DNA from: Salininema proteolyticum | GTDB taxonomy: Bacteria; Actinomycetota; Actinomycetes; Mycobacteriales; Micromonosporaceae | Length of the DNA: 64,000 nt | Direction of reading: 5' to 3' | Assembly: GCF_042685645.1 (NCBI RefSeq) | Contig: NZ_JBHUNX010000001.1 | Location: 186,001-250,000 of the forward strand | Shown here: positions 1 through 12,200 of the stretch, piece after piece | Layout: the number at the start of each line of letters is the position of its first letter | Numbering within the stretch: the stretch's first letter is position 1 | Notes under the pieces: model-generated | The model's input: the letters and a program-made list of their open reading frames with translations, nothing else | Told to the model about the DNA's origin: nothing | Database searches by the model: none | Position numbers and translations under genes: made by a program

Positions 1-779
1 ACGGCGTCGTTGAGCGAGCTGGAGTTGTCGGCGCCGAGGCTCATGTTGGCGACGGCGGGCTGCTGGGCGTTCTGGGCCACCCAGTCGATGCCGTCCATGA
101 CGCCCTGGAAGGAACCGGAACCGCCGCAGTCGAGGACGCGGACGGGCACGACGGTGGCCTCCTTGGCGACACCGTAGGTGCTGCCGGCGGTGGTGCCGGC
201 GACGTGGGTGCCGTGGCCGTTGCAGTCCTCGGTCCCGTTGCCGTCGTTGATGGAGGTGAAGCCCTCGGCCATGCGGCCGGAGAACTCCGAGTGGGTGGAG
301 AGGACACCGGTGTCGAGGATGTAGGCGTGCACGCCGTTGCCGTCCTCGTCCCAGTTGTAGGTGTCGTCGAGCGGCAGGTCGCGCTGGTCGATTCGGTCGA
401 GGCCCCACGTGGCGTTGGGCTGCGAGCCGGATCCGAGGACGGAGACGGTCCGGTTCTGCTCGACGTACTCGACGCGCGGGTCGGCGGCGAAGGCCTCGGC
501 CTTCTTCTCGCTCATCTTGCCGAAGAACCCGTCGTAGACGGAGTAGGTCTTGATGTCGGAGACGCCCTCGGAGGCGGCGAAGCTCTCCGCGTCGAGGGCG
601 GAGACGAGGTCGTCCTTGAAGTTGACGAAGTACTCGCCGGCTATGGCCTCGGACGAACCTTCGCCGAGGATGGTCGGTTCGGCCTGGGCGCTCGTGGAGC
701 TGACTGCCACTCCCGCTGCCGCGATGGCGGCGGCGAAGAGCCCCGCGCTGGTCCTTCGCAGGATTTTCCTTTGAGACAT
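1..779 (-). CDS. Secreted S8 subtilisin-like serine protease, partial
   Basis: The gene starts with ATG at 779 and runs off the left edge, so its C-terminal part, including the catalytic Ser, is not visible. The first ~31 residues are a signal peptide (RKILRR, then an Ala-rich stretch ending STSAQA). An I9-type inhibitor propeptide follows (EYFVNFKD, DPRVEYVEQN), then the peptidase domain with the catalytic Asp in AYILDTGV and the catalytic His in NGHGTHVAG. By family this is a pro-protease exported and activated by removal of its propeptide. It is a close paralogue of the next gene (1045-2229), in the same orientation and with a matching promoter, so a tandem duplication is inferred. A GAGAGG sequence about 10 nt upstream can serve as ribosome binding site. 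Confidence 0.9.
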   Translation of the reverse strand, partial: MSQRKILRRTSAGLFAAAIAAAGVAVSSTSAQAEPTILGEGSSEAIAGEYFVNFKDDLVSALDAESFAASEGVSDIKTYSVYDGFFGKMSEKKAEAFAADPRVEYVEQNRTVSVLGSGSQPNATWGLDRIDQRDLPLDDTYNWDEDGNGVHAYILDTGVLSTHSEFSGRMAEGFTSINDGNGTEDCNGHGTHVAGTTAGSTYGVAKEATVVPVRVLDCGGSGSFQGVMDGIDWVAQNAQQPAVANMSLGADNSSSLNDA

Positions 780-847
780 AAGGGTTGTCCCTCTCGTTTT
801 CACTTGTCCTGTCGTGTGGTCACCGGGGATGACCCGGCCCCCTGAAG

Positions 848-876
848 AGACTAATGGAGAATTTGACAGTTGTAAA
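848..876 (-). promoter_or_regulatory. Promoter of first subtilase
   Basis: Read on the minus strand, -35 TTTACA (876-871) and -10 TAGTCT (853-848) are separated by 17 bp. The same pair with the same spacing precedes the neighbouring subtilase, and the predicted leader length (about 62 nt) is equal for both. Confidence 0.6.
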
Positions 877-966
877 TACGCGTGGTGCTCTACAGGACGC
901 GCGTTCCGCAGAGTGGGACGTGAGAACGAGGTGGACGGCCGACTATCGGCTTCCGGACAAGCGAAG

Positions 967-993
967 GCCCGGGACGGCGGAGCCGTCCCGGGC
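967..993 (-). terminator. Hairpin terminator after second subtilase
   Basis: A perfect 12-bp stem with a 3-nt loop lies about 50 bp past the stop codon of the 1045-2229 gene. Only a weak T-rich stretch follows on the minus strand. The rest of the 780-1044 gap holds the promoter of the first subtilase. Confidence 0.6.
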
Positions 994-1044
994 GGGAGAG
1001 AGCCGCGAGGCTCGGAACAGGACTAGCGGGCGGGACTCAAGGGA

Positions 1045-2229
<1,185 letters not shown>

Positions 2230-2297
2230 ATGGAATGCCCTTCCGTTCTCGATTGTCCAGTCGATGGAGACCGGGGATGCGCCGGCTTCCACGGAGG

Positions 2298-2326
2298 AGA
2301 CTAATTCGAAAACAGAGAACTGTAAA
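2298..2326 (-). promoter_or_regulatory. Promoter of second subtilase
   Basis: On the minus strand, -35 TTTACA (2326-2321) and -10 TAGTCT (2303-2298) are separated by 17 bp, giving a leader of about 62 nt. The promoter matches that of the first subtilase. The remaining sequence to 2477 shows nothing else I can name. Confidence 0.6.
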
Positions 2327-2477
2327 TGAGTGGCGGGGCGTCGCCGGGGTGCCTACGGCGAAGTGGAGGGTCCTGTGACGAGGTGATTCACCAGGAATTC
2401 ACCATTGTGTCCACAGTGATCGGTCCGATTTGGCGTATACCGGACATCCGTTACCGTGGCGTCAACCCGCCAGGGTC

Positions 2478-4253
<1,776 letters not shown>

Positions 4254-4291
4254 GTTGACCAACGGTACCAGGGGGAGGGCGCCGACCGCCC

Positions 4292-4321
4292 TTGCGTGAG
4301 CTGTCACTCCTTCGATATGAT
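4292..4321 (+). promoter_or_regulatory. Candidate promoter of ABC exporter operon
   Basis: TTGCGT (4292-4297) and TATGAT (4316-4321) are separated by 18 bp. The -10 overlaps the left arm of the palindrome at 4317-4348. Confidence 0.45.
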
Positions 4322-4348
4322 GTCAGCAAGACATTATTCTGACATCAT
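4317..4348. promoter_or_regulatory. Palindromic operator between ABC-F gene and ABC exporter
   Basis: Perfect inverted repeat: ATGATGTCAG (4317-4326), 12-bp AT-rich spacer, CTGACATCAT (4339-4348). It overlaps the putative -10 of the exporter operon and ends 2 bp before its GGAG ribosome binding site. A dimeric repressor bound here could control both divergent transcripts. No regulator gene lies beside it. Confidence 0.6.
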
Positions 4349-4360
4349 CTGGAGTCTTTC

Positions 4361-6202
4361 ATGTCCTCTCCCCGGAGAACCCCCGACTCGCTGCGCGGAA
4401 TCGCGGCGATATTCCACCTCTCCTGGCAGAACAAGCCCGGCCAGGCCGCCGCCTGGTTCGCGCTCCTGTTCGCCTCGGCGGCCTTCCCCTTCGGCCTCGT
4501 CCTCGTCGGCGGCACCCTCCTCGGCTCGCTTCCCGCGGCCGCCGAAGCGGGCCTCGACAGCCCCGAGGCCCAACGCACCTACGTCTACATCGGCCTCTTC
4601 GCGGCGCTCACCCTTGGCACGCGCTTCTCCCAGAACTTCTGCCTGGCACTGTCCCACAACGTCGGACGCGACCTCCAGCTGCACCTGCAGAACCGCCTGC
4701 TGAACGTCCTCGCCCGCCCCGCCGGCATCGCCCACTACGACCGCCCCGACATCCTCGACCGGCTCCGCGTCACCCGCAACCTGGGCGTCGACCAGATGCG
4801 CCCCGAACGAGCCGTCGAAGGCATCGGCCAGGTGTTCCCGAACGTCCTGGCCTCGCTGGGAGCGTGCCTCCTCATCGGCCTCTTCTCGCCCTGGCTCGGC
4901 CTCGCCTGGCTCATCGGCTGGCCGCTCATGTTCTACCTCTTCATGATGGAGTACGCCCGCATCGGCAGACTCGTCTACGCCGGATCGACCGACCTGAGGG
5001 AGACCGAGTACCTCCGCGACATCGCCATCAGCGAAGAGCCCGCCAAGGAGGTCCGCATCTGGGGGCTGCGCCGCCGCCTGCTCGAGCGCTTCGACGCCGG
5101 ATGGGCGCGGTCGATCGACACCGGCCAGGCCGGCATGCGCCCCGGCCGCCTGGCGATCGCCCTGGCCATCGTCCTCGCACTCTTCGGCACCACCGCGACC
5201 CTGCTCGCCTACCAGGGACTCTCCGGAACCGTCGCGGCGGCGACCATCGGCATCTCCCTCCTCGCCGTCCGCTCGCTCTCCGAGTTGAACGCCTTCGACG
5301 ACTCCACGGCCTTCGTAGTCTTCGGCGCCGTACCCGTCCCCAAGGTCACCGACCTCGACGACGACCTCCGAGAGGAGGAGCCGCCCGCCCCGGTCGCGCT
5401 CGCCCCCGAGGCCCCCGAGGGCGACGTGACGTTCAAGGGCGTCACCTTCGCCTACCCCGGCGCCGAGGACCACGTCCTCGAGGACTTCGACCTCACCATC
5501 GACGCCGGCACCTCCCTGGCCGTCGTCGGACACAACGGCGCCGGCAAGACCTCCCTGGTCAAACTCCTCTCCGGCTTCTACGCCCCCGACAGCGGCGCCA
5601 TCACCGCCGACGGGATCGACATCGCCGACCTGCGCCCGGCCGAGTGGCGCTCCCGCCTCTCGGCCCTCTACCAGGACTTCACCCGCTACCCGCTCACCGT
5701 CCGCGACAACATCACCCTCGGCGCCCCCGAGTTCGCCGACCACGACGACAAGATCCGCGCCGCCTGCCGCCACCTCGACGTCCAAGAGCTCGTCGACTCG
5801 CTGCCGCGCGGACTGGACACCGTCCTCTCCGCCGAGTACGAGGGCGGCGTCGACCTCTCGGGAGGCCAGTGGCAGCGCGTCGCCCTCGCCCGTGCACTGT
5901 TCAAAGTGGAATGCGGGGCGCGGCTGCTCATCCTCGACGAACCCACCTCCGCCCTCGACGTCCGCGCCGAGGCCGACCTCTACGACCAGTTCCTCGACAT
6001 CACCTCCGGACTCACCACCGTCATCGTCTCCCACCGATTCTCCACCGTCCGCCGCGCCGACCGCATCGTCGTCATCGACGCCGGACGCATCGCCGAGGAC
6101 GGCGACCACGACACCCTCATGGCCGCCGACGGCCTCTACGCCACCGCCTTCCGCCTCCAGGCCGACCGACTGAACCTCCACACCACAGGAGCCCGGTCAT
6201 GA
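4361..6202 (+). CDS. ABC exporter half-transporter (permease-ATPase fusion), first subunit
   Basis: 613 aa with an N-terminal membrane domain (several hydrophobic segments in residues 25-310) fused to a C-terminal ATPase. Walker A GHNGAGKTSLVK is near residue 390, signature LSGGQWQRVALARAL near 499, Walker B LLILDEPTSALD near 523 and H-loop IVSHRFSTV near 550. This is the ABCB/MsbA-like exporter layout, which works as a dimer. A GGAG site 6 nt upstream supports ATG 4361. The stop overlaps the next gene's start by 4 nt (ATGA), and that gene has the same architecture, so the two are inferred to form a heterodimeric exporter. Substrate unknown; drugs, lipids or peptides are all possible. Confidence 0.88.
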   Translation: MSSPRRTPDSLRGIAAIFHLSWQNKPGQAAAWFALLFASAAFPFGLVLVGGTLLGSLPAAAEAGLDSPEAQRTYVYIGLFAALTLGTRFSQNFCLALSHNVGRDLQLHLQNRLLNVLARPAGIAHYDRPDILDRLRVTRNLGVDQMRPERAVEGIGQVFPNVLASLGACLLIGLFSPWLGLAWLIGWPLMFYLFMMEYARIGRLVYAGSTDLRETEYLRDIAISEEPAKEVRIWGLRRRLLERFDAGWARSIDTGQAGMRPGRLAIALAIVLALFGTTATLLAYQGLSGTVAAATIGISLLAVRSLSELNAFDDSTAFVVFGAVPVPKVTDLDDDLREEEPPAPVALAPEAPEGDVTFKGVTFAYPGAEDHVLEDFDLTIDAGTSLAVVGHNGAGKTSLVKLLSGFYAPDSGAITADGIDIADLRPAEWRSRLSALYQDFTRYPLTVRDNITLGAPEFADHDDKIRAACRHLDVQELVDSLPRGLDTVLSAEYEGGVDLSGGQWQRVALARALFKVECGARLLILDEPTSALDVRAEADLYDQFLDITSGLTTVIVSHRFSTVRRADRIVVIDAGRIAEDGDHDTLMAADGLYATAFRLQADRLNLHTTGARS

Positions 6203-7977
6203 AAGAACGCCTCTCCGGACTGCGCGCCGTCATCCGCCTCTGCTACCGCACCGACCCGCGCGACTCCCGCCTCCAACTCGCCCTCGGCATCCTCATGGCC
6301 CTCCAGGTCCCCGCACTCTCCTACGGGGGCAAGCTCGCCCTCGACGGGATCCTCGGCGGCGACGCCGCCTCCGCCTACACCGGTGCCGCGATCCTCTCCG
6401 TCGGCGTGGTCCTCCTCGCCGCCATCATCCTCGCCTACATCAAGGTCGTCTTCCGCCTCGTCGGCAAGTGCACCCGCGCCGGCGACCGCGAACTGATGGA
6501 CCTGTCCACCGCGACGGCCTCTATAGACCACTTCGAGCAGGAGCGCTACCTCGACGACCTCCACCGCATCCGCGAGGACCGCCACTACCTCGCCATGGGC
6601 ATCAACTGGCCCGCCCAGTGGATCCGCTCGCTCCTCGTCGTGACCGCCGGCGGCCTCCTCCTGGCGACGATCCACCCGCTCATGGTGCTCTTCCCCGCGC
6701 TCGCCGTCTTTGCGCTCTACGTAGGCGGCAAGGCCAACAAACTGCAGGTCGCGGCGCAGAAGGCCACCAGCCCGGCCGAACGCCTGCGCCGGGCCCTGTT
6801 CGAGATCGGCACCCGCTCGGAGCCGGCCAAGGAGCTGCGCACCTTCGGCAGCGCCCGAAGGGTCGGCGAGTTCCACGCCCGCCAAGGGGCCGAGGTCGTC
6901 GCCGAACGCAACCGCGCCGAACTCAAGTCCGTGCTGTGGATGTCGATGGAGGGACTCCTGTCCGCCGCGGTCATGGCCGGAGCGCTCGCCTTCGGGCTCT
7001 ACCTGGCGGTCGACGGGCGGGCCACGGCCGGCGACCTCGCCATGCTCGGCAGCCTCCTCATCACCGTCGCCGGCACCTCGGCGCAGCTGGTGGGCATGAC
7101 CGCGTTGATGGCCCGCATGGGAGTGGTCGGGCGGCGCATCGAGCGCCTGCGCGGATACGTCGCCGAACGCGGGGCGAAGGAGGGCGGCGGCCCGGCCCCC
7201 GAGACGCTGGAGAGCGGCATCGCCCTGCGCGACGTCTCCTTCTCCTACCCCGGCGCCGAACGTCCCGTCCTCTCCGGCCTCGACCTGGACCTACCCGCCG
7301 GAAAGGTCGTCGCCCTGGTCGGGGAGAACGGCGCGGGCAAGACCACGGTGGCCAAGATGCTGAGCGGCTTCCTCGAACCGACCGGGGGCGAGGTCCTCCT
7401 CGACGGCGAGCCCCTCTCCGAGGTCGCCAAGACCGACTGGCACTCGCGGATCGGAGCGACCTTCCAGGACCACGCCAAGTTCGAGTTCACCGCCGCCGAG
7501 ACCGTGGCGCTGGGGGACCTCCGCGACACCTCCGAGGAGAGGGTGCGCGACGCGATGCGGCGCACCGGGACCGACGACCTCCTCGAAGACCTGCCCGACG
7601 GCCTGGACACGAGACTGGGCGTGCGCTGGGAGAACGGCGTCGACCTCTCCGGAGGCCAGTGGCAGAAGCTGGCCATCGCCCGCGGCCGCATGCGGCGCGC
7701 CCCGCTGCTGGTGGTCTTCGACGAGCCGACCGCCGCTCTCGACCCGCAGACCGAGCACCGGCTGTTCGAGCGCTTCGCCGAGGAGACCCGGCACGGCGCC
7801 CACCGGGGAACGGTCACCGTCCTCATCTCGCACCGCTTCTCGACGGTGTCCATGGCCGACCTGATCGTCGTGCTCGACTCCGGTCGCGTGGCGGAGGCGG
7901 GAACGCACGAGGAGCTCGTGGCCGCCGGCGGCCAGTACGCCGAGTTGCACGCGCTCCAGTCGGCCTCGTACGGATAG
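6199..7977 (+). CDS. ABC exporter half-transporter (permease-ATPase fusion), second subunit
   Basis: 592 aa, start ATG 6199 overlapping the upstream stop by 4 nt, so translational coupling is likely. The membrane domain covers about residues 25-330. The ATPase domain has Walker A GENGAGKTTVAK (about 375), signature LSGGQWQKLAIARGR (about 482), Walker B LLVVFDEPTAALD (about 508) and H-loop LISHRFSTV. The residue after Walker B is Glu in both subunits (DEPT), so both ATP sites may be catalytically competent, unlike many heterodimeric exporters with one degenerate site. It pairs with the preceding gene. Confidence 0.88.
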   Translation: MKERLSGLRAVIRLCYRTDPRDSRLQLALGILMALQVPALSYGGKLALDGILGGDAASAYTGAAILSVGVVLLAAIILAYIKVVFRLVGKCTRAGDRELMDLSTATASIDHFEQERYLDDLHRIREDRHYLAMGINWPAQWIRSLLVVTAGGLLLATIHPLMVLFPALAVFALYVGGKANKLQVAAQKATSPAERLRRALFEIGTRSEPAKELRTFGSARRVGEFHARQGAEVVAERNRAELKSVLWMSMEGLLSAAVMAGALAFGLYLAVDGRATAGDLAMLGSLLITVAGTSAQLVGMTALMARMGVVGRRIERLRGYVAERGAKEGGGPAPETLESGIALRDVSFSYPGAERPVLSGLDLDLPAGKVVALVGENGAGKTTVAKMLSGFLEPTGGEVLLDGEPLSEVAKTDWHSRIGATFQDHAKFEFTAAETVALGDLRDTSEERVRDAMRRTGTDDLLEDLPDGLDTRLGVRWENGVDLSGGQWQKLAIARGRMRRAPLLVVFDEPTAALDPQTEHRLFERFAEETRHGAHRGTVTVLISHRFSTVSMADLIVVLDSGRVAEAGTHEELVAAGGQYAELHALQSASYG

Positions 7978-8143
7978 GCGGACGAACCGGTGAGCGGCCG
8001 AGAGGCCGCGACACGGAGCGGGCCGTCCGCACGGACGGTCCGCACCGGCGGAGGGCGGGTCGGCCGCCCACCGACCTGCCACGGCCGCAAGGAAAGACGA
8101 AAACAGAGGTAAGAGCACTGACCACGATATAGGAATACGTTTC

Positions 8144-8149
8144 TATAAT
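8144..8149 (+). promoter_or_regulatory. -10 element of methyltransferase gene
   Basis: TATAAT in an unusually AT-rich stretch (about 8125-8170). It would give a very short leader (about 12 nt) before ATG 8170. The -35 is not clear. The rest of 7978-8169 shows nothing. Confidence 0.45.
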
Positions 8150-8169
8150 ATGGAATTCATGCCTATGGT

Positions 8170-8994
8170 ATGACCATGGCAAGAGACGAAGCCCGCTACA
8201 GCCACGGACACCACGCCTCGGTGCTGAAGTCCCACACGTGGCGCACAGCCGAGAACAGCGCGGCCTATCTGATCCCCGAACTGGAACCCGACCACTTCCT
8301 GCTCGACGTGGGATGCGGGCCGGGCACCATCACCGCCGACCTCGCCCGCCTCGTCCGCTGGGGCCGCGTCGTGGCGGTCGACCGCGAACCGGCCATCGTG
8401 GGCCGGGCGGCCGAACACCTGGCGGCCAACGGCGTCCACAACGCCGAGCTCCGCACCGCCGACGTCCTCGACCTCCCCTTCCCCGACAACGCCTTCGACG
8501 TCGCCCACGCCCACCAGGTCCTCCAGCACGTGAGCCGGCCCGTCGACGCCCTGCGCGAACTCCGGCGCGTCGTCCGCCCCGGCGGCCTCATAGCGGTGCG
8601 CGACGCCGACTACGGGGCCATGACCTGGTTCCCGCCCGACCTCGACATGGAGACCTGGAGAACCCTCTACCAGGAGATCGCCCGCAGCTGCGGCGGCGAG
8701 CCCAACGCGGCCCGCCGCCTCAAGGCCTGGTGCGTGGAGGCCGGCATCGAGACCGAGGACATCGCCATGACCACCTCCGCCTGGACCTACTCCACCCCGG
8801 AGGAACTGGAATGGTGGTGCGGCCTGTGGGCCGAGCGCCTGGAGAGCTCCGAACTGGCCGCGATCGCCGTGGAGAAGGGCTTCGCCTCCCTCGGAGACCT
8901 GGGCCGCCTGGCCGAGGCCTGGCGCCTCTGGTCCCAGGATCCCGAAGCGTGGTTCATGGTCCCGCACGGCGAGATCCTCGCCCGCGTCGACTGA
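8170..8994 (+). CDS. Class I SAM-dependent methyltransferase
   Basis: 274 aa, Rossmann-fold methyltransferase. Motif I is DVGCGPGTIT (about residues 43-52), followed by an acidic strand VVAVDREP and motif FPDNAFDVAHAHQVLQHV, as in the UbiE/Methyltransf_11 group. The C-terminal half (residues 150-274) is rich in Trp and likely forms the substrate pocket. Target unknown. The start could be ATG 8170 or ATG 8176, since no ribosome binding site is visible. The gene is a single unit between the ABC exporter operon and the glycosyltransferase pair. The last ~30 bp, including the stop, recur imperfectly 61 bp downstream. Confidence 0.85.
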   Translation: MTMARDEARYSHGHHASVLKSHTWRTAENSAAYLIPELEPDHFLLDVGCGPGTITADLARLVRWGRVVAVDREPAIVGRAAEHLAANGVHNAELRTADVLDLPFPDNAFDVAHAHQVLQHVSRPVDALRELRRVVRPGGLIAVRDADYGAMTWFPPDLDMETWRTLYQEIARSCGGEPNAARRLKAWCVEAGIETEDIAMTTSAWTYSTPEELEWWCGLWAERLESSELAAIAVEKGFASLGDLGRLAEAWRLWSQDPEAWFMVPHGEILARVD

Positions 8995-9059
8995 CCGGAT
9001 ATTCACGGGCGGGGCACCGGTAGGGGCCTGCGAGCTCCCCGCACCCGTCGACTGACCGG
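8969..9059 (+). repeat. Short direct repeat spanning a stop codon
   Basis: A 30-bp segment at 8969-8998, holding the last codons and stop of the methyltransferase, recurs at 9030-9059 with about five mismatches. The final 14 bp, starting CGTCGACTGACC, are identical. It looks like a small slippage duplication of the gene end. Confidence 0.5.
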
Positions 9060-9229
9060 CCCCTCCGCGAGTCCACGAGGGCCTGCCGGCGGCCCGCCCC
9101 GACACCCGTGACCGAGACGGCCCCCGAACCGCAGACGAGCAGGAAGTTCGCCATAAGGTGCTAGTCTGGGCGGCGGAAGCGGCACACCCTTCCGAATCAC
9201 ACCTTTCGGACATACGTGGAAGACTCACG

Positions 9230-12200
9230 GTGAAGGCGACCAGAACCCCCGGCCCCGACGCCCCGAGCGTCTGGGAAGACGCCCCTCCCGAGGCGGACGC
9301 TGCCCTCAACGCGGTCGCCGACCGCCTGACCGGCCCCGACGCCATCGACGCCACGGCGGCCAACGCGCTCGCCACCCGTAGCCGGATCGGGCGCCACGCG
9401 CTCGCCATCGCGGCGCGGCGCGGCCGACGGCGCGCGGAACTCCAGCTCGCACGCGTCCTGGCCGTCCAGCCGCTGGCCGAGGGGGACCGCCGGGCCGCCC
9501 GCGACCTGTTCGAACGCGGCGAGATACCGGACGACGCCGGACTGCGCGAGACCTACGCGCGCCTGATCGCCGAGACCGCCCCCGATGACCTCGGAGGCGT
9601 CCGGCTCACGGCGGAGACGGCCGCCGCGCTGGACCTGAAGGACGCCGTGAACGGCGGCGGGGACGTCGTCGCGTCCCTGGAGGCCTGCACCGGATGGACC
9701 GGAATGTCCCTGGGCGGCGAGTCCGGCGAGGCCGCGTCCGATGGGACGCTCGGCAGCAGGAAGGAGCCCGGAGGCCTCGACGGCCTGCGCGGCCCCGCCC
9801 TGGACCCGGTCAAGAGCGGCCCGCTGATCTCGATCATCATGAGCTGCTACCGGCCCGACCGCCACATCGCCACGGCCGTCCGATCCGTCATCGCCCAGTC
9901 CTGGCAGCGCTGGGAACTGGTCGTCGTCGACGACTGCTCCGGGCCCGAACACGACGGGGTCCTGAGCGAGATCGCCGGCCTCGACGACCGGGTCCGCGTC
10001 CTGCGCCAGCCCTACAACCTCGGCACCTACGCCGCCCGCAACCGCGCCCTCGACGAGGTCCGCGGCAGCCTGGTGACCGGGCTGGACTCCGACGACTGGG
10101 CCCACCCCTCCTGGCTCGCCGACCAGGCCGCCCCGCTCCTCGACGACCCCGAGCTCATGATGACCATGTCGCGGGCCGTGCGCCTCGGCTCGGACCTCGC
10201 CCCCTTCGTCGCCCCGGGCCTCAAGCTCTTCGAGCACCGCTCCACCTCCGCGATGTTCCGCCGCGACCCCGTCCGCGAGCGGATCGGCTACTACGACTGG
10301 GTCCGCAAGGGAGCCGACAGCGAGTTCCGCCTGCGGATCCAGAAACGCTTCGGCGCCAAGCGGACCGTCCGCCTGGACGCGGTCCACACCGTGCTGCGGG
10401 TCAGCGGGCAGAGTCTCTCGGCGGGGGAGATCGCCCCCGGCTGGCTGCATCCCAGCCGCAAGGCCTACGAGTCGGCCTTCAGCCACTGGCAGCAGTTCCG
10501 CAGGGGCCGTTCCCGACTGGCGCGCAACGTCTGGCCGCGCCCGTTCTACGCGCCGACCGTGCTGCTCGACCCGCTTGCCGCGCAGGAGTTCGACGAGGTC
10601 TACATCGCCGACTGGAGCGAGGACGCCCCGCTGCGCAGCGGGCTGATGGACCGGGCCGTCGGATCCGCGCGCCGGGGACGGCGGGTGGCGCTGGCCCACT
10701 ACCCGGACTGGACGAACCCCGTCGCCAGTCGCCGCTACGCGAAACCGGTCCTGGAGACCGCCCTGCGTGAGGGCCTGGAATGGGCCGACCCGGCCGCGTC
10801 GACCGACGCGGACTGGTTCGCGGCGGACGAGGCCACCGCGCTGTTCCTGTCCGTCGAGCACGGCAAGAAGGCCGCGGCCCCGCCTGGACTGGAGGTGCGC
10901 GAGCCGCACGAGGGCCCTGGCGTGAAGGCCTCCCTGCCCGCCCCGGTCCGCAAGGTCGGCGGAAGACTCAAGAGGGTTCCGGCGAAGGCCGGGGGAATCG
11001 CCCGCCGCGCCGCCGTCGCGGGCACGACCTGGCTCCCGGGCAGGGCCCGCCGCAAATGGGGCTCGGCCCGCCACGACCTGGAGTTCTGGAGGCAGCGCCT
11101 GTACGGCGGCTTCTCCCGCACGGCGGGGGAGGAACTGCGGAAGATCGCCGAGAACCCGGCCCTGCGGTACGGACTGCGCAAGCGCGCGGCGCAGATGCTG
11201 GACGAGTTCTACACCGGTGAACGCGGGAAACACCGACGCGGCGGGGGAGTACGCGACCGGGACCGCGAGGACGGCCGGGCCGGGGACGGCCACCGCGCCG
11301 ACGCCGGGCAGTCCCAAAATCCGCCGTCGGGCCCGGGCGGAGCGATCTCCCGAGGCGTGCTGACTCCTCCGCACCGCCGCGAGATCGACGTCCTGTTCGT
11401 CTCCAACTTCTGCATGCCCGGCGGAACGTCCACCTCGAACGCCGCCGAGATGCGCGCCCTGGCCGACGCCGGACTGACCGTCGGCCTCCTCCACCACCCC
11501 GTCTACGACTGGCGTATCAGCAGGGACTTCAACCCCAAGATCCGGGCTCTGCTCGACGAGGGAGCGGTCGAGGAGGTCGCGGTCGACGAACCACTGCGCG
11601 TCGGCCTGCAGATCGTGCGCTTTCCGCGAGTCATGGCCCACCCCCTGGAAGACCGCCCCGACATCGAGGCCGACGATACCGTCCTGGTCGTCAACCAGGC
11701 CCCCTACGAGTACTACGCCGACCGCGGCAAGGTCCTCACCTGGGACCCGTCCCCGGTCTTCAACGGCCTCACCGACTGGGCCGGGGCCCACCGCTGGTTC
11801 CTCCAGGGCCCGCAGATCCGCCGCGCGCTGGAGGCCGACCACGCCCGCGAGACCGCCGCCATGCCCGTCGACGACGAGTACTGGTACGGCTTCGTCGACG
11901 TGGAGGACTGGCGCCGCGAGGGCCGCAGGGCGGGCGGCGGAGCCTTCCGTATCGGCCGGCACGCCAGGGACGCGGCCGGGAAATGGCCGCAGAGGCCGGA
12001 GACGCTGCTGGCCGCCTACCCCGACGACGAGGGCATCGAGGTGCGCGTCCTGGGCGGCGCGGCCGCCGCGGCCAAGGTCATCGGCGGAGACCTGCCGGAC
12101 AACTGGACGGTCGAGGAGTTCGGGTCCCGGGGCGCCCGCGAGTTCCTGCACGACCTCGACGCGCTGGTGTTCTTCCGGGCCGAGACGGGCACGGAGGCGT

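Noticed and set aside
4334..6181. 615-aa minus-strand frame opposite the first ABC exporter gene
   Set aside because: Composition of Glu/Gly/Val/Asp shadow translation; the plus strand encodes a complete ABC exporter.
9158..9229. Earlier GTG start for the GT2-GT4 fusion
   Set aside because: It is upstream of the likely transcription start after TAGTCT (9162-9167); GTG 9230 has a GGAAG site.
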